Notes: generated by a model not told the origin, from the sequence alone. Positions 16,988 through 26,741 are shown, counted from the first letter of the stretch. The stretch is DNA of 64,000 nucleotides from Pararhodobacter zhoushanensis (GCF_003990445.1 NZ_REEZ01000001.1:686358-750357), one strand, 5' to 3'. Translations and numbers: made by a program.

Positions 16988-17863
16988 TTAGCGCGGCATC
17001 AGAACCTGTACGCCGTCCAGCCCGGCCAGATCGGCCCATTCGGTGGTGTAGCCAGCATCCAGCTCGGCCAGCCGGTTGCGGACCCAGCCCGGCAGCGGAG
17101 CGGTCAGATCGGCCACTGGGGCGCGCCCGAAGCGCTCGGCAAAGGCATGGGCGACGTGACGCAGCTGGGCAGTGCTGACCAGCGGCTTGCCAGTCAGGTA
17201 GCGCTGCGCCCGCAGGCGGGCCTCGGCGCTGAGACCATTCAGGGCGAAATCCAGCAGACCATTGGGCGGCAGCACCGCGTCGGGACCGACAACCTGCCCC
17301 AGCACACGCGGCCAGACGGTGCCCAGATCCTCGTGCCGCCATGCCACCAGCGCGGCGCGCGGCAAATGGCGGCGGATCGCGGCACCAAGCCGCGACCACG
17401 GCAATGTATCATCGGGGATCAACGGCAGCAGCGCCTCGGCCGCGCCCGGCTCATCTGGCAACAGCATCGGGATCACGCCGCTGGCTGTGCGCACGGCCAT
17501 CAGGACGGTCAGGCGGGTGCGGGGAAACAGTGTGTGAAGCGCATACAGCCTGCGCGACACGTCATGCACATAGAAACCGTCGGCATCCAGCACATCGGCG
17601 GTGGACCCCAGCAGTCCCGGTGCGCTGACCACCATCCGCCGCTGCTCGCCCGAGGCCCCAAGACCCCGCAACAGGGTCTCTTCGCGCTGTTGCGGGTCGG
17701 TGTCGCGCCCGGCATCCAGCGCCTCAGAGATCCGGGTCAGAAACAAGCGCGGCGGCGGGGCGCAGATGCCTTGGGCGTTCAGCGCCCCGCGATTGCCCGC
17801 GATCCAGTCGGCGATCTGGCCCCCGTCGGTGCCATGCGCGCCGATATGAAGGACCAGATGCAT
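16988..17863 (-). CDS. Hypothetical protein, sulfotransferase-like N-terminus
   Basis: A 291-residue soluble protein of unknown function. Its start, MHLVLHIGAHGTDGGQIADWI, resembles the HIGxHKTGTT phosphosulfate-binding loop of sulfotransferase-like proteins, but the usual lysine and threonines are replaced (GAHGTDGG), so PAPS binding is doubtful. Later strings such as VVSAPGLLGS, TRLTVLMAVRTASG and WRHEDL fit the sulfotransferase order (strand, RNP-like segment, acidic helix). It lies between alaS and the cellulose operon on the same strand, 10 nt from the neighbouring stop. The fold assignment is inference. Confidence 0.55.
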   Translation of the reverse strand: MHLVLHIGAHGTDGGQIADWIAGNRGALNAQGICAPPPRLFLTRISEALDAGRDTDPQQREETLLRGLGASGEQRRMVVSAPGLLGSTADVLDADGFYVHDVSRRLYALHTLFPRTRLTVLMAVRTASGVIPMLLPDEPGAAEALLPLIPDDTLPWSRLGAAIRRHLPRAALVAWRHEDLGTVWPRVLGQVVGPDAVLPPNGLLDFALNGLSAEARLRAQRYLTGKPLVSTAQLRHVAHAFAERFGRAPVADLTAPLPGWVRNRLAELDAGYTTEWADLAGLDGVQVLMPR

Positions 17864-17873
17864 CAACGGGTCT

Positions 17874-19343
17874 TTAACCCCCGCTCATGATGCCCCGGGC
17901 CGATTGCAGCGCGCCACGGGTTTCTTCGGTGGACAGCTGGTCATTCAGCCGGGTGAACTCGGCCACGGCCTCGCGCGGCTGGTCATTGTTGAGATAGGCA
18001 TAGCCGCGCAGCATCGCCAGATCGCGGCGCAGCGAGCCGCTCAACTGTTCCAGCGCGGTGAGATAGGCAATCGACTGGCCGAAATCGCCCGAATGATAGG
18101 CCCGCACGCCGCGCTGATCCAGAATCGACGATTCCACCGTCACGCGCTGCTCTTGCGTCAACGGCGTCGAGGCGGCCAGTCGTGCCCCCTCTTCCGTCAT
18201 GTTCATCGACAGATAGGACAGGATCATGCCAAAGCGCGAATCACGCGGCACATCGCCGCCCAAGGCGCTGCCCGATTGCGAGGCGGCGGTGAACCCGGCC
18301 AGCGCCTCACCGGCGCGGTCGAGGTTATAGGCGCACCACGACCGCTCATAAAGCACCTCGATCGAGCGCGGGTTGGCCGATGCGGCAAGGCAGCCGGCCC
18401 AGTTGCCCTGATCTTTCAGCCCGCGCACCTGACTGGCGCGGTTGTCGCCGCGCAGCGGCAGACGGCCCGGCGCAGTTGCAACCTGCGGCGCTGCCGGCGC
18501 GGCACCACCCGTGACCACCGGCGCGGCGGCGCTTGGTGCGGCTGCCACCGCAGCGGCCGGAGCCGCCGTGCGCGCGGGCGTGCGCGCAGCACCCCCGCGA
18601 CCGGCGCGCAGCCGCGTTTCCAGCTCGTTCAGGCTGTTGGTGTTGCCCGGTGCGGCCTGACGGGCGACGTCAAACAGTGCGGCCAGTTCTTCCAGCGTGG
18701 TGACGTCATTGGCCTTTTCCAGCGTCGGGGTCACTTCGCTGATCCGCGTGCACGACGACACCACGCCGCGATAGGTGGTCACGGCGTTGCCGTTCTGCCC
18801 CGCCGCCTGATAAAGCTCGGCCAGACGCCACGCATTGTTGATCCGGTCGCAGCGCATCAGCGCCGGGGTGCGGCGCACGGCGGCAATCGCCGCAGCAGCG
18901 TCGCGGCGGGCGTAAGCCTCATCAAAGGCAATCTGCGACTCGCTGGTTTCCAGCACGCGCAGCATCTCGGCATCGGGCGACCAGCCCGGCACACGCGCGC
19001 GCGCTTCGTCGATCAGCGCCCGCGCTCCGACATAATCGTTGCGCTGGATACGCGCCCAGATCGGCTGAACATCGACCGATGCGCCGGTGGTCGAGGCCTG
19101 CGCGCGCAGGTCGTTCACATCCGTCGGCGGCGTCCAGCGCGGAAAGGCCGAGCGCAGGCGGCGCATCTCGGCCTGCACGGCTCGCTGATCGTCATGGTCG
19201 AGGTAGTAGATCAGCGCGCGCAGATCCTCGGCACCGGGGGCCTGCGCCATCGCCGGAGCGGGCATCGCCAAAGTCAGCGCCAGCGCCAGCCCGAAGCTGG
19301 CAGCGGACGCGCGAAGGGCGGATTGGATCAAATCGGGACGCAT
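17874..19343 (-). CDS. Exported TPR-like helical-repeat protein of the cellulose operon
   Basis: A 489-residue exported protein: signal peptide ending MPAPAMAQAPG (about residue 34), an N-terminal helical-repeat half, an Ala/Pro-rich linker (about residues 250-300), and a C-terminal half that again looks like TPR units (WCAYNLDRAGEALAGF, RDLAMLRGYAYLNNDQPREAVAEF). The ATG lies 16 nt inside the end of bcsZ, so it is translationally linked to the cellulose genes. In other bacteria the periplasmic TPR scaffold is the N-terminal part of BcsC; this protein may supply that role, but it has no visible C-terminal beta-barrel. Confidence 0.7.
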   Translation of the reverse strand: MRPDLIQSALRASAASFGLALALTLAMPAPAMAQAPGAEDLRALIYYLDHDDQRAVQAEMRRLRSAFPRWTPPTDVNDLRAQASTTGASVDVQPIWARIQRNDYVGARALIDEARARVPGWSPDAEMLRVLETSESQIAFDEAYARRDAAAAIAAVRRTPALMRCDRINNAWRLAELYQAAGQNGNAVTTYRGVVSSCTRISEVTPTLEKANDVTTLEELAALFDVARQAAPGNTNSLNELETRLRAGRGGAARTPARTAAPAAAVAAAPSAAAPVVTGGAAPAAPQVATAPGRLPLRGDNRASQVRGLKDQGNWAGCLAASANPRSIEVLYERSWCAYNLDRAGEALAGFTAASQSGSALGGDVPRDSRFGMILSYLSMNMTEEGARLAASTPLTQEQRVTVESSILDQRGVRAYHSGDFGQSIAYLTALEQLSGSLRRDLAMLRGYAYLNNDQPREAVAEFTRLNDQLSTEETRGALQSARGIMSGG

Positions 19344-20416
19344 TCGGGACTCACCTGATTGGCAGCGATCATCGCGAACATTTGCAAGGTCGCCGGGTAA
19401 TAGGGTTGGGTGGGATCAAACGCGGGCATATCGGAACCGACAGAGCCGGGATTGCCCGTACAATTGATCAGCGCGGCAAGGGCGCGGTAGCCGGGATCGT
19501 TGGACGCCTCGAGCACCGCGCCGGTGCTCGGCTCGATCCGGGTTGGCACCGGGGCACCGGGCAGAACCGTCTGCTCGTAGACGCGCATCATCTGCGTCAC
19601 CGCCGGATGCGACTTGAGCCCCGACCAGATCAGATACAGCGGAATGCGCATCGCCTCGTAGCCGGCGGCGGTCGAGAACCCGTCAGCCGGTCCGATCCCG
19701 CTGGCGGTTACCTGCAACCAGTCGGGCACCGGGCCGGATACGGCCACCCGCTGCATGATCGCTTCGGCGTGCTGCGCCACCTGCGCCAGCTCGACAACAC
19801 CGGTCGCCGCCGCCAGCTCGCGCAGCGCCAGTGGCATGATGTAGCACGGGTTGAACACTTGCCGGTCGGCATGAACAAAGCCCTGCGCGGCGGGCAGGAA
19901 AATCTTCTCGGCGGGATTGGCCATGCTGTCGACAACGCAGCGATCAACCAGCGCCGCAGCCGTGATCTGCGCGCGGCCCAGATAGCTGCGGTCGTCAAAC
20001 CGCGTCGCGGCGCGCACCATGGCCCAGGCATAGAACAGATCGCCGTCCGAGGCGTTGTTCAGATCCGGCACCCGGTTGCTTTCTTCGGGCAGATAGCGCC
20101 AGGCCAGCAACCCGTCGCCACGCACGGCAAGGTTCATCTCGCTCCACTCGACGATGCGCGCGAAGGCGTCCAGATCGTTGAACTCGGTCGCCAGCAGCGC
20201 CCCGTACCCCTGCCCTTCAGAGTGGCTGGCATTGTGCTGCAGCCCGTCCACGACCCGGCCATCGGCACGCAGATACGCCTCTTTCCACGCTTCCCACACC
20301 GGGGCGGCGCTGACCGACAGATCGGCGGTGGCCAGATAGCCCTGCGCCGAGGCACCGCCAGCCGCGGCAAAAGCCGGTGCGGCACCCAGCAACGTCAGGA
20401 AATTGCGACGATTCAT
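19328..20416 (-). CDS. bcsZ: Periplasmic endoglucanase, glycoside hydrolase family 8
   Basis: BcsZ cleaves beta-1,4-glucan in the periplasm and tunes cellulose export. The 362-residue protein has a twin-Arg-like N-terminus (MNRRNFLTLLGAAPAFAA) with an AXA-type cleavage site near residue 25. GH8 features follow: HNASHSEGQGYGALLA with the general-acid Glu, and DLNNASDGDLFYAWAMV with the downstream catalytic Asp region. Its ATG overlaps the bcsB stop by four bases (ATGA), and its own end overlaps the repeat protein. Family and operon context agree. Confidence 0.92.
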   Translation of the reverse strand: MNRRNFLTLLGAAPAFAAAGGASAQGYLATADLSVSAAPVWEAWKEAYLRADGRVVDGLQHNASHSEGQGYGALLATEFNDLDAFARIVEWSEMNLAVRGDGLLAWRYLPEESNRVPDLNNASDGDLFYAWAMVRAATRFDDRSYLGRAQITAAALVDRCVVDSMANPAEKIFLPAAQGFVHADRQVFNPCYIMPLALRELAAATGVVELAQVAQHAEAIMQRVAVSGPVPDWLQVTASGIGPADGFSTAAGYEAMRIPLYLIWSGLKSHPAVTQMMRVYEQTVLPGAPVPTRIEPSTGAVLEASNDPGYRALAALINCTGNPGSVGSDMPAFDPTQPYYPATLQMFAMIAANQVSPECVPI

Positions 20417-22653
20417 TTCTCATGCTCCCGCGTGGCAATCACCAATCTGAGGGCGAAAAGTGCCGAAATAAGGGCGAGGAAGAACAGGCCGGCCACGTAA
20501 CGGATCGGCATGGCCGACACGAAATTGCCGACCACATGGCGGACGTTGCCCAGCGTCACGGCCTCCAGCAGCACCGGCTGGCGGTCAGGCGCGACCCAGC
20601 TTTGCCACTGGCCGTCCTGATCCAGAACCGAAACCTGACCGCGCGGGCCTTCGGCATTGGTCCGGGCGGCGACGATGGCCGAGGCGATCGCGCTGATGTC
20701 CGAATCCGGCGCGCGCACCATCCACAGGTTGTTGGGATGCGTCGCGTCCAGCTGGATCAACACCGCCTGCGCGTGCTGTTGTTCAAGCCATTGCTCCAGC
20801 AACATACCCGACCGCGGCTGCAACCATTGCAGCGCCGTGCTGAACCCGTTCTGGATCCAGTCCCAGCCCCGCGCCAGCGCAGCGGTGCTGTCGGTACGGT
20901 CCTGCACGCGCAGCAACGCATGCGCGGGCTGCTCGGCGGGCGCGCCTGTCAGCGTCGACGGGTAGTCTGTCATGGCCGCCTCAAGCGACCGGCGGCTCAG
21001 CTGATAGCCCCCCATCGGCACCGAGCCAAGATCATCCAGCGACAACAGCGTCAGCCGTGTGTTCAGCGCCGCCGCATCGCTGCGCTCGCCACCGCTGAGA
21101 GCGGCACGCAGGGTCACCACGTCATTGGCGTCGAACGACCGCGAGGACATCTCGTTCACATGGACGCTGGCCGGGGTCAGACCGGCAAAGCCGATTTGCA
21201 TGTCGGGCAGATACATCGACGGGCTGTAGGGCATCGTCAGGGTCGAGCTTTGGCCGATCGCCAGAAACGGCGTTTCGGTGAACGGGCATGGCATATCGGG
21301 CGGCGAGCCGGGGATCATCGCCTCGAAGCTCACGGTGTTGATGCCCGAGCGCAGGTAGCGCGCCTCGAACCGCAGCGGGAATTGCTCGATCAACTGACCG
21401 CCCTCGCCGCGCAGCGGCAACAGGCGAATGTTGGTGCCGTTGACATTGACCAGCAGCGCCGCGCCTTCGGGCAGACCGTCGACATAGATGTAGTCCAGCG
21501 CGATCTCGGCCTTGGCGTTGGTCAGCACCACGTAATCGTCGGGCAAGCGAAAGCGTGCATCGATGCGCGCATAGCGGTCGTAAACTTCGGTCGTGCGGAA
21601 GCCGAACTCCGAGAATGCCACCGGGCGCTGGGTGTCGATCAGGGTCGGCGCGGCGCGTTCAGCGACGCGGGGCAGGATGTTCTCGAACTCGGGCAAGGAG
21701 CCGGGGCGCGAATCGGGGACGTATTCCACCACCATCACCTGCGCGCCGTCACCCGCCGCACGAAAGCTCAGCCGGTTGACCGCCGACGGCAGGAACGTGA
21801 TGCGCGAGGCCGAACGGCCCGTGCTCTGCACGCTCCAATACGGCGTAAAGCGGAACGGAATCGGATCGCCCCCCAGCGCCGCGCTGATGCGCTGCGTGAT
21901 GGTCGAGACCCACTCGTCCTGATAGGCCCCCAGCCCGTCGGCCCCGCGGATCTCGATGCCCGAGCCGGTCGCCGACGCGGCGGCGAGCCCCATCAGGAAA
22001 CCCTCTTGCCCCGAAATCCCCTCGGACGACGACAGCACCGCACCCGAATTGGCCAGATCAATGTCCGACCACAGGGCAAAACTGGCATCGGGGCCGCAAT
22101 AGATGCGGTGATACTGCATCAGCTCGATGCGCACGTTATTTTGTCCGGCCAGCACCACGGCTGCCCCCATCGGGAAATCAACCGCCCCGAATTCGGTGAA
22201 ATTCTCCAGCCGCCCCTCGCCCACCAGCGTGTCGTTGACGAAAACGCGGTAATGCGAGCGCTCGGGCAGCACGTTGATCGACGACAGGGTCGAGATGCGC
22301 ATCGCGCGCACCTGATCCGGGCGCGGCACGAACAGCGCGAACTGCAACGTGCGCCGCTCACCGTCGAAACGGATGGCGCTGCCCGCCGGACGACCGCGGG
22401 CCTCGACCGGGCGCAGCGGGCTGACCACAGACGGATCATAGGCCACCGGCTCGACAAAGTTGCCGCGGTGCGCCTCGGCGTCGAAGCGTTCCTCATTCAG
22501 GCGGTCCAGATCGCCTTCGGACATACCGCCGATCAGCGCGTCATCGGTGCTGGGCAGCGGGATGATACCGTCGGACTGGGCAAAGGCCGGGGCGATCCCG
22601 ACCGGCATGGCCAGCGCAAGCGCGGCCAGCAGGGTGACGCGACGCATCAGCAT
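20413..22653 (-). CDS. bcsB: Cellulose synthase periplasmic subunit BcsB
   Basis: BcsB is the membrane-anchored periplasmic partner that guides the nascent glucan. The 746-residue protein has a signal peptide (MLMRRVTLLAALALAMPVG, cleavage near AFAQ), two carbohydrate-binding/flavodoxin-like modules, and a C-terminal membrane anchor (YVAGLFFLALISALFALRLV) required for BcsA activity. The first ATG overlaps the bcsA TGA by one base (TGATG). A longer upstream frame lies inside bcsA and was discarded. Length matches the Rhodobacter protein. Confidence 0.95.
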   Translation of the reverse strand: MLMRRVTLLAALALAMPVGIAPAFAQSDGIIPLPSTDDALIGGMSEGDLDRLNEERFDAEAHRGNFVEPVAYDPSVVSPLRPVEARGRPAGSAIRFDGERRTLQFALFVPRPDQVRAMRISTLSSINVLPERSHYRVFVNDTLVGEGRLENFTEFGAVDFPMGAAVVLAGQNNVRIELMQYHRIYCGPDASFALWSDIDLANSGAVLSSSEGISGQEGFLMGLAAASATGSGIEIRGADGLGAYQDEWVSTITQRISAALGGDPIPFRFTPYWSVQSTGRSASRITFLPSAVNRLSFRAAGDGAQVMVVEYVPDSRPGSLPEFENILPRVAERAAPTLIDTQRPVAFSEFGFRTTEVYDRYARIDARFRLPDDYVVLTNAKAEIALDYIYVDGLPEGAALLVNVNGTNIRLLPLRGEGGQLIEQFPLRFEARYLRSGINTVSFEAMIPGSPPDMPCPFTETPFLAIGQSSTLTMPYSPSMYLPDMQIGFAGLTPASVHVNEMSSRSFDANDVVTLRAALSGGERSDAAALNTRLTLLSLDDLGSVPMGGYQLSRRSLEAAMTDYPSTLTGAPAEQPAHALLRVQDRTDSTAALARGWDWIQNGFSTALQWLQPRSGMLLEQWLEQQHAQAVLIQLDATHPNNLWMVRAPDSDISAIASAIVAARTNAEGPRGQVSVLDQDGQWQSWVAPDRQPVLLEAVTLGNVRHVVGNFVSAMPIRYVAGLFFLALISALFALRLVIATREHEK

Positions 22654-25061
22654 CAGATCGTCCCCCCTTGCAGATCGGGCGAGCGTCCATCCGCGCCGCG
22701 CGCCGCATTCTGCGAGATCGCAGCCTGCAACAGAGAGACCGGACGCGACGGTGCCGCAGGATCGAAAGCCTCGCCAAAGGCGAGCAGATGCGCCGGCGTT
22801 GCCTCGTTGATCTCTTCGGTGCGCTCGCGGATACGGGCGCGCTTTTGGCGGGCCGGTTCGTTCGCAAGGGCGCGCAGTGTGTGGTAAATGCCCTGAAACG
22901 ACAGCGACAGCACATAGGCCATGCCGCGTACCAGTCCCATCTGCTTGTGACGGCTGGCGCGCACGGCTTCCCACGAGGCCGAGTCGCCAAAGATCATATG
23001 CGCCACCGTTTCGCGCACGATCATCGGCTGATCGGGGTCAAACCGGACCCCCAGCGCCACGGTTTCGCCTTCGCGCGTGACCGACTGAACCTGCGCGCGC
23101 ACAGCGTTTTCCAGATGCGGCGACTTGGGGAATTCGGGCGTGAAGTAGAACGCCTCGCCCTTGACCGGCAGCGGCGCGGACGAGCCGTCGGCGTTGGTCC
23201 GCGTGCGCAGCACGATCCGGCAACCCGAGGTCGAGGCATCAACCACCGTGGCCGACTGGAACGACGGGTTGTCGACCCCGATGGCCACCGTTGCGGGCAC
23301 ATTGACCGGCACCCGCGGCACCGACCGGCGCTGCTGACGCTCGGCGACAGCCCGCAGCGCGGCCCCGACCAGCAGGAAGTTGTAAACAGCCCAGCCGCCG
23401 ACAACCATGATGATGTTGTGATCGCCCGGGAACATGACCCAACGCGCCGCCGCCGCCACGACGCCCAGCAGGGTCAGCGTGAAGATGAACACCATCGGCT
23501 TGTAGATCGGCGAGACGAAATCCTCGATCAGAACCTCGTCCTTGGCGGTCACGTTGAACTTGGCGCCGCGCGGGTTCCAGAAGGTCTTGAAGATCGCCGC
23601 CGACAGATAGGGCGCCTGCGCCGTCTCATAGATCTCGGAAATCAGCGGCCAGCGCACTTTGCCGTACAAGGCGTTCTGGATCATAAGGTTAACGACCATG
23701 TAGCTGGTCATGTAAACCGCGACTTCCTCGATGGTCGCCACGAAGATCTGCAAGCCGAAGAACAGATACATCAGCGGCGCAAGGATGAAGGTCATCCGCA
23801 CCAGCGGGAACAGCCAGAAGGTCATCGAGTTCAGGTAGCACAGCTTTTGCGTGATGCTGAGACCGCCGTATTTCAACGGGTTCTTCAGGATCAGCAGCTG
23901 CATCATCCCCGTCGCCCAGCGGCCCCGCTGTTCGATGAAGGACACGAAGGTCTCAGGCTGCAGACCGGCGATCATCGCGTGATCGACATAGAGCGACTTC
24001 CAGCCCCGCGCGTGAATCCCCAGCGCGGTTTCGGCGTCCTCGGTGATGGTGTCACCGGCGAAACCGCCCGCCTCGTCCAGCGCCTTGCGGCGCAGCAGTG
24101 CCGCCGAGCCGCAGAAAAACGCCCCGCCCCACCGGTCAAGACCGCGGTGCGACAGGTGATAGAACATCTCGTTCTCGGGCGGGCAATCCTTGCGCAGACC
24201 GACGTTCCGGTCGATGGGATCGGGGTTCAGGAAGAAGTGCGGCGTCTGCACCAGAAAAAGCTTGGGGTCTTCAACGAAGTACCCAATCGTGCGGGCCAGA
24301 AAATCGCGGCTGGGGACGTGGTCGGCGTCGAAGACGACCACGATCTCGCCGTCCAGTTTTTCCAGCGCCGCCGACATGTTGCCGGCTTTGGCGTGCTCGT
24401 TGCGCGCGCGGGTCGAATACATGACGCCCAGCTCACTGCACAGCTGGATCAGCTCGCGCCGACGTTTGCGCGATTTGGCCGCCAGCTCGGGGTCATCCGA
24501 GTTGCACCGCTGATCGGTGCCGCCGTCGTCGCACAGAACAACCGTACGCTTGTCGACCGGGTAGTGCATGTTCTTGGCGGCCGACAGCGTGACGGCCAGC
24601 ATTTCGACCGGCTCGTTGTAAGAGGGCACCAGAATATCGACGGTCGGCAGATCCTTGGCTGCCACCCGCGGCGGCAGGTCGCGCGTGGCGGGGTCTGCGG
24701 TCATGAAGGCCGACAGGAAAAACACGCCAATGGCGTAGGTTTCCACGATAAACAGAACAATCGCCGGGATGAACGAGACAATATCGCTGGGCGGCGGCAG
24801 CGTTTCGGTGACCCGCCAGGCCCAGTAGCGCATCACCAGCGTCGAGGCGACGGCCATCATGGCAAAGCGCGCGACCATGCTCTGCATCGCCACCGGCTTG
24901 AGAACGGCCACCACGATCACCGAGGCAATGCCGAGCGTCGCCTGCACCTGAATGGAGGTCGGCACGCTGACCAGGCCCGCAACCAGGACCATCACACCGA
25001 TCCATAACAACAGGTTCGTCTTGTCGCCAAGCGACAGCGCCCTTGTCCCGATGATCCTCAT
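22653..25061 (-). CDS. bcsA: Cellulose synthase catalytic subunit (UDP-forming), c-di-GMP-activated
   Basis: BcsA polymerises UDP-glucose and translocates the chain across the inner membrane. The 802-residue protein closely follows the crystallised R. sphaeroides enzyme: N-terminal membrane helices, GT2 domain with VDILVPSYNEP, CDDGGTDQRC, DADHVPSRD (DxD), TITEDAET (TED base) and EQRGRWATGM (QxxRW), the gating loop FNVTAKDE, and a C-terminal PilZ domain with RRSVPR (RxxxR) and DASTSGCR (DxSxxG) for c-di-GMP. Two diguanylate cyclases encoded 10-14 kb away could supply the ligand. Confidence 0.98.
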   Translation of the reverse strand: MRIIGTRALSLGDKTNLLLWIGVMVLVAGLVSVPTSIQVQATLGIASVIVVAVLKPVAMQSMVARFAMMAVASTLVMRYWAWRVTETLPPPSDIVSFIPAIVLFIVETYAIGVFFLSAFMTADPATRDLPPRVAAKDLPTVDILVPSYNEPVEMLAVTLSAAKNMHYPVDKRTVVLCDDGGTDQRCNSDDPELAAKSRKRRRELIQLCSELGVMYSTRARNEHAKAGNMSAALEKLDGEIVVVFDADHVPSRDFLARTIGYFVEDPKLFLVQTPHFFLNPDPIDRNVGLRKDCPPENEMFYHLSHRGLDRWGGAFFCGSAALLRRKALDEAGGFAGDTITEDAETALGIHARGWKSLYVDHAMIAGLQPETFVSFIEQRGRWATGMMQLLILKNPLKYGGLSITQKLCYLNSMTFWLFPLVRMTFILAPLMYLFFGLQIFVATIEEVAVYMTSYMVVNLMIQNALYGKVRWPLISEIYETAQAPYLSAAIFKTFWNPRGAKFNVTAKDEVLIEDFVSPIYKPMVFIFTLTLLGVVAAAARWVMFPGDHNIIMVVGGWAVYNFLLVGAALRAVAERQQRRSVPRVPVNVPATVAIGVDNPSFQSATVVDASTSGCRIVLRTRTNADGSSAPLPVKGEAFYFTPEFPKSPHLENAVRAQVQSVTREGETVALGVRFDPDQPMIVRETVAHMIFGDSASWEAVRASRHKQMGLVRGMAYVLSLSFQGIYHTLRALANEPARQKRARIRERTEEINEATPAHLLAFGEAFDPAAPSRPVSLLQAAISQNAARGADGRSPDLQGGTI

Positions 25062-25118
25062 TGCAAACTTCCCCGCATCACTCGTACATCCCGATAAAGT
25101 CTATGAAAATCATTGATC

Positions 25119-25871
25119 TTATCCACGTGGCGCCGCGTGGGGAGACAGCGTGTAAATCGTGCCCTGCGCACCGCCAACACCCATTGCACCGCCGCTCATC
25201 GGGGCCAGAGCCTGCTCGAGCGAGCCGTTCACACAGTTGCGCATGACCACATCCAGGGCCTGCGTGCCGCGCGGCAAGGGGCGCGCGCCGACACCAAGAC
25301 GGCGCAACACCAAAACGCAAACCCCGCCCGTACCGACGTTCTGCGTTGCGTACAGATACGCACCCAGCGAATCCGTGCCGGTCTGCATGCTGCTGGCCTG
25401 AACGGTCTCGAAGGGCGACGGCATGCCGCCGAACCGCGCCGACATCTGGGCGAAATCGAGCCGGTTCAGATCGGCGCTGCCCGAGGTCTGCGCCCGGATA
25501 TGGATAGCGTTGTCGCCGCGCATCGCGGTTGCGTTGGGCAGGATGATCCGCTGCTCGATCGCGCCGCCAAGGTTGCGCTCGAACACGACCAGCGCCTCGG
25601 GCGCGTTCACCATCGCCCGGTTGGGCGCGACGACGGCAAATTCAACGGTGTTTTCCAGCGTTTCCATGGCCGGGCTGCGGCTTGAGTTGAAGAACCCGTA
25701 AACGCCGCCGGCCGCCTGGTTGCCGGCCTGTTCCGAGCAACCGGCGAGCACCGCAACCGACGCCGTCAGAGCCAGAAAAGCCCGACCCATGGTCGAGCGT
25801 GCCGCGAAAATCCGCTGTGCAACGGACGCAATGGAGCGTTGAGGGACAAGTCCCTGGACTGAATTGATCAT
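25119..25871 (-). CDS. bcsN: BcsN-like lipoprotein of the cellulose operon
   Basis: A roughly 250-residue exported protein 57 nt upstream of bcsA. A lipobox is visible in MGRAFLALTASVAVLAGCSE, predicting an acylated Cys. The following domain (ETLENTVEFAVVAPNRAMVNAPEALVVFERNLGG in parts, then RGDNAIHIRAQTSG) is consistent with the cellulose biosynthesis protein BcsN found at this position in alphaproteobacterial bcs operons; BcsN identity rests on memory of the family and synteny. The ATG at 25871 has an AGCAGG upstream; the ATG at 25790, which starts exactly at the signal peptide, is an equally good start. Confidence 0.65.
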   Translation of the reverse strand: MINSVQGLVPQRSIASVAQRIFAARSTMGRAFLALTASVAVLAGCSEQAGNQAAGGVYGFFNSSRSPAMETLENTVEFAVVAPNRAMVNAPEALVVFERNLGGAIEQRIILPNATAMRGDNAIHIRAQTSGSADLNRLDFAQMSARFGGMPSPFETVQASSMQTGTDSLGAYLYATQNVGTGGVCVLVLRRLGVGARPLPRGTQALDVVMRNCVNGSLEQALAPMSGGAMGVGGAQGTIYTLSPHAAPRG

Positions 25872-26152
25872 GGTGCCTGCTCTGCCGTTTGTGCCGTCGA
25901 CACCAACAGGCCTCGGGTCAGACGCAGTTTTCCGGGCTGTACCGCCCAGATCAACCGCCCGTTTTGACCGAATTTCTGCCACTGCCTCGGTTTTTCTTTG
26001 CTGATAACTTTACGAAATTCGTCCGAATCACGCAATCCACTTTCTCAGACTGCGATTCAGACCGGGCATTTCCGTGACATTGCCGGGGCGAGTGGCCACA
26101 ATTCACCCCCGTCGCCCCTATTTTTGGCAACAATAATGCGGTTCTTCAGCGA
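25872..26152. other. Intergenic region upstream of the cellulose operon
   Basis: This 281-bp gap between the ends of tadA and the start of bcsN is relatively AT-rich and should contain the bcs operon promoter (minus strand). I see no convincing -35/-10 pair, inverted repeat or ORF in it. Confidence 0.4.
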
Positions 26153-26623
26153 TTATCGCCGAAGTGAGGAAAAGAAGCTGCGCAGCAGGTCGGCGGCGGG
26201 CTCTTCGGCAATCCCGTCGTAAACCTCAGGGGCATGATGACATTGAGGATGGGTAAAAACCCGCGGCGCCTGCGCCACGCCGCCCGATTTCGGATCGCTG
26301 GCGCCGTAGTACAGCCGGGCGATCCGGGCAAAACCGATCGCGGCGGCGCACATCGGACAGGGCTCCAGCGTCACCCATAGCGCGTGGCCCGGCAGCCGCT
26401 CGCTGCCCGCCGCCGCACAGGCCGCGCGCAGGGCCAGCATCTCGGCATGGGCGGTAGGGTCGCTCAACTCGCGCGTGCGGTTGCCCGCGCGGGCCACGAC
26501 AACGCCCTGCGGATTGGTGATCACCGCTCCCACCGGCACCTCGCCGCGCGCGGCGGCGGCGCGGGCTTCGTCCAGCGCGATCTCCATCGGCTTGATTGAC
26601 ATGGGGCTCGGGAACGGGTTCAT
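26153..26623 (-). CDS. tadA: tRNA-specific adenosine deaminase
   Basis: TadA converts A34 to inosine in tRNA-Arg(ACG). The 156-residue protein has the zinc-site motifs of this deaminase: TAHAEMLALRAAC (His and proton-shuttling Glu) and EPCPMCAAAI (two Cys), plus ARLYYGASDPKSGGV. The ATG giving MNPFPSPMSIKPMEIAL was used; the next ATG (MSIKPMEIAL) is seven codons on. It diverges from rluB across 118 bp. An in-frame extension upstream overlaps rluB and is not real. Confidence 0.95.
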   Translation of the reverse strand: MNPFPSPMSIKPMEIALDEARAAAARGEVPVGAVITNPQGVVVARAGNRTRELSDPTAHAEMLALRAACAAAGSERLPGHALWVTLEPCPMCAAAIGFARIARLYYGASDPKSGGVAQAPRVFTHPQCHHAPEVYDGIAEEPAADLLRSFFSSLRR

Positions 26624-26741
26624 GGGGCCTAGATGCCCGTCCCCGCCCGACCGCGCAAGCCTGCCCGCATGGGTTGGCGTCGCCACACCGGGTTTTCGCG
26701 GGAAAACCGCCCGTCCCCCTCCCCTGCCCCGCGTTGACCTG

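Noticed and set aside
25872-25982. N-terminal extension of the BcsN-like lipoprotein
   Set aside because: It precedes the signal peptide, lacks a ribosome site and its residues look like non-coding translation.
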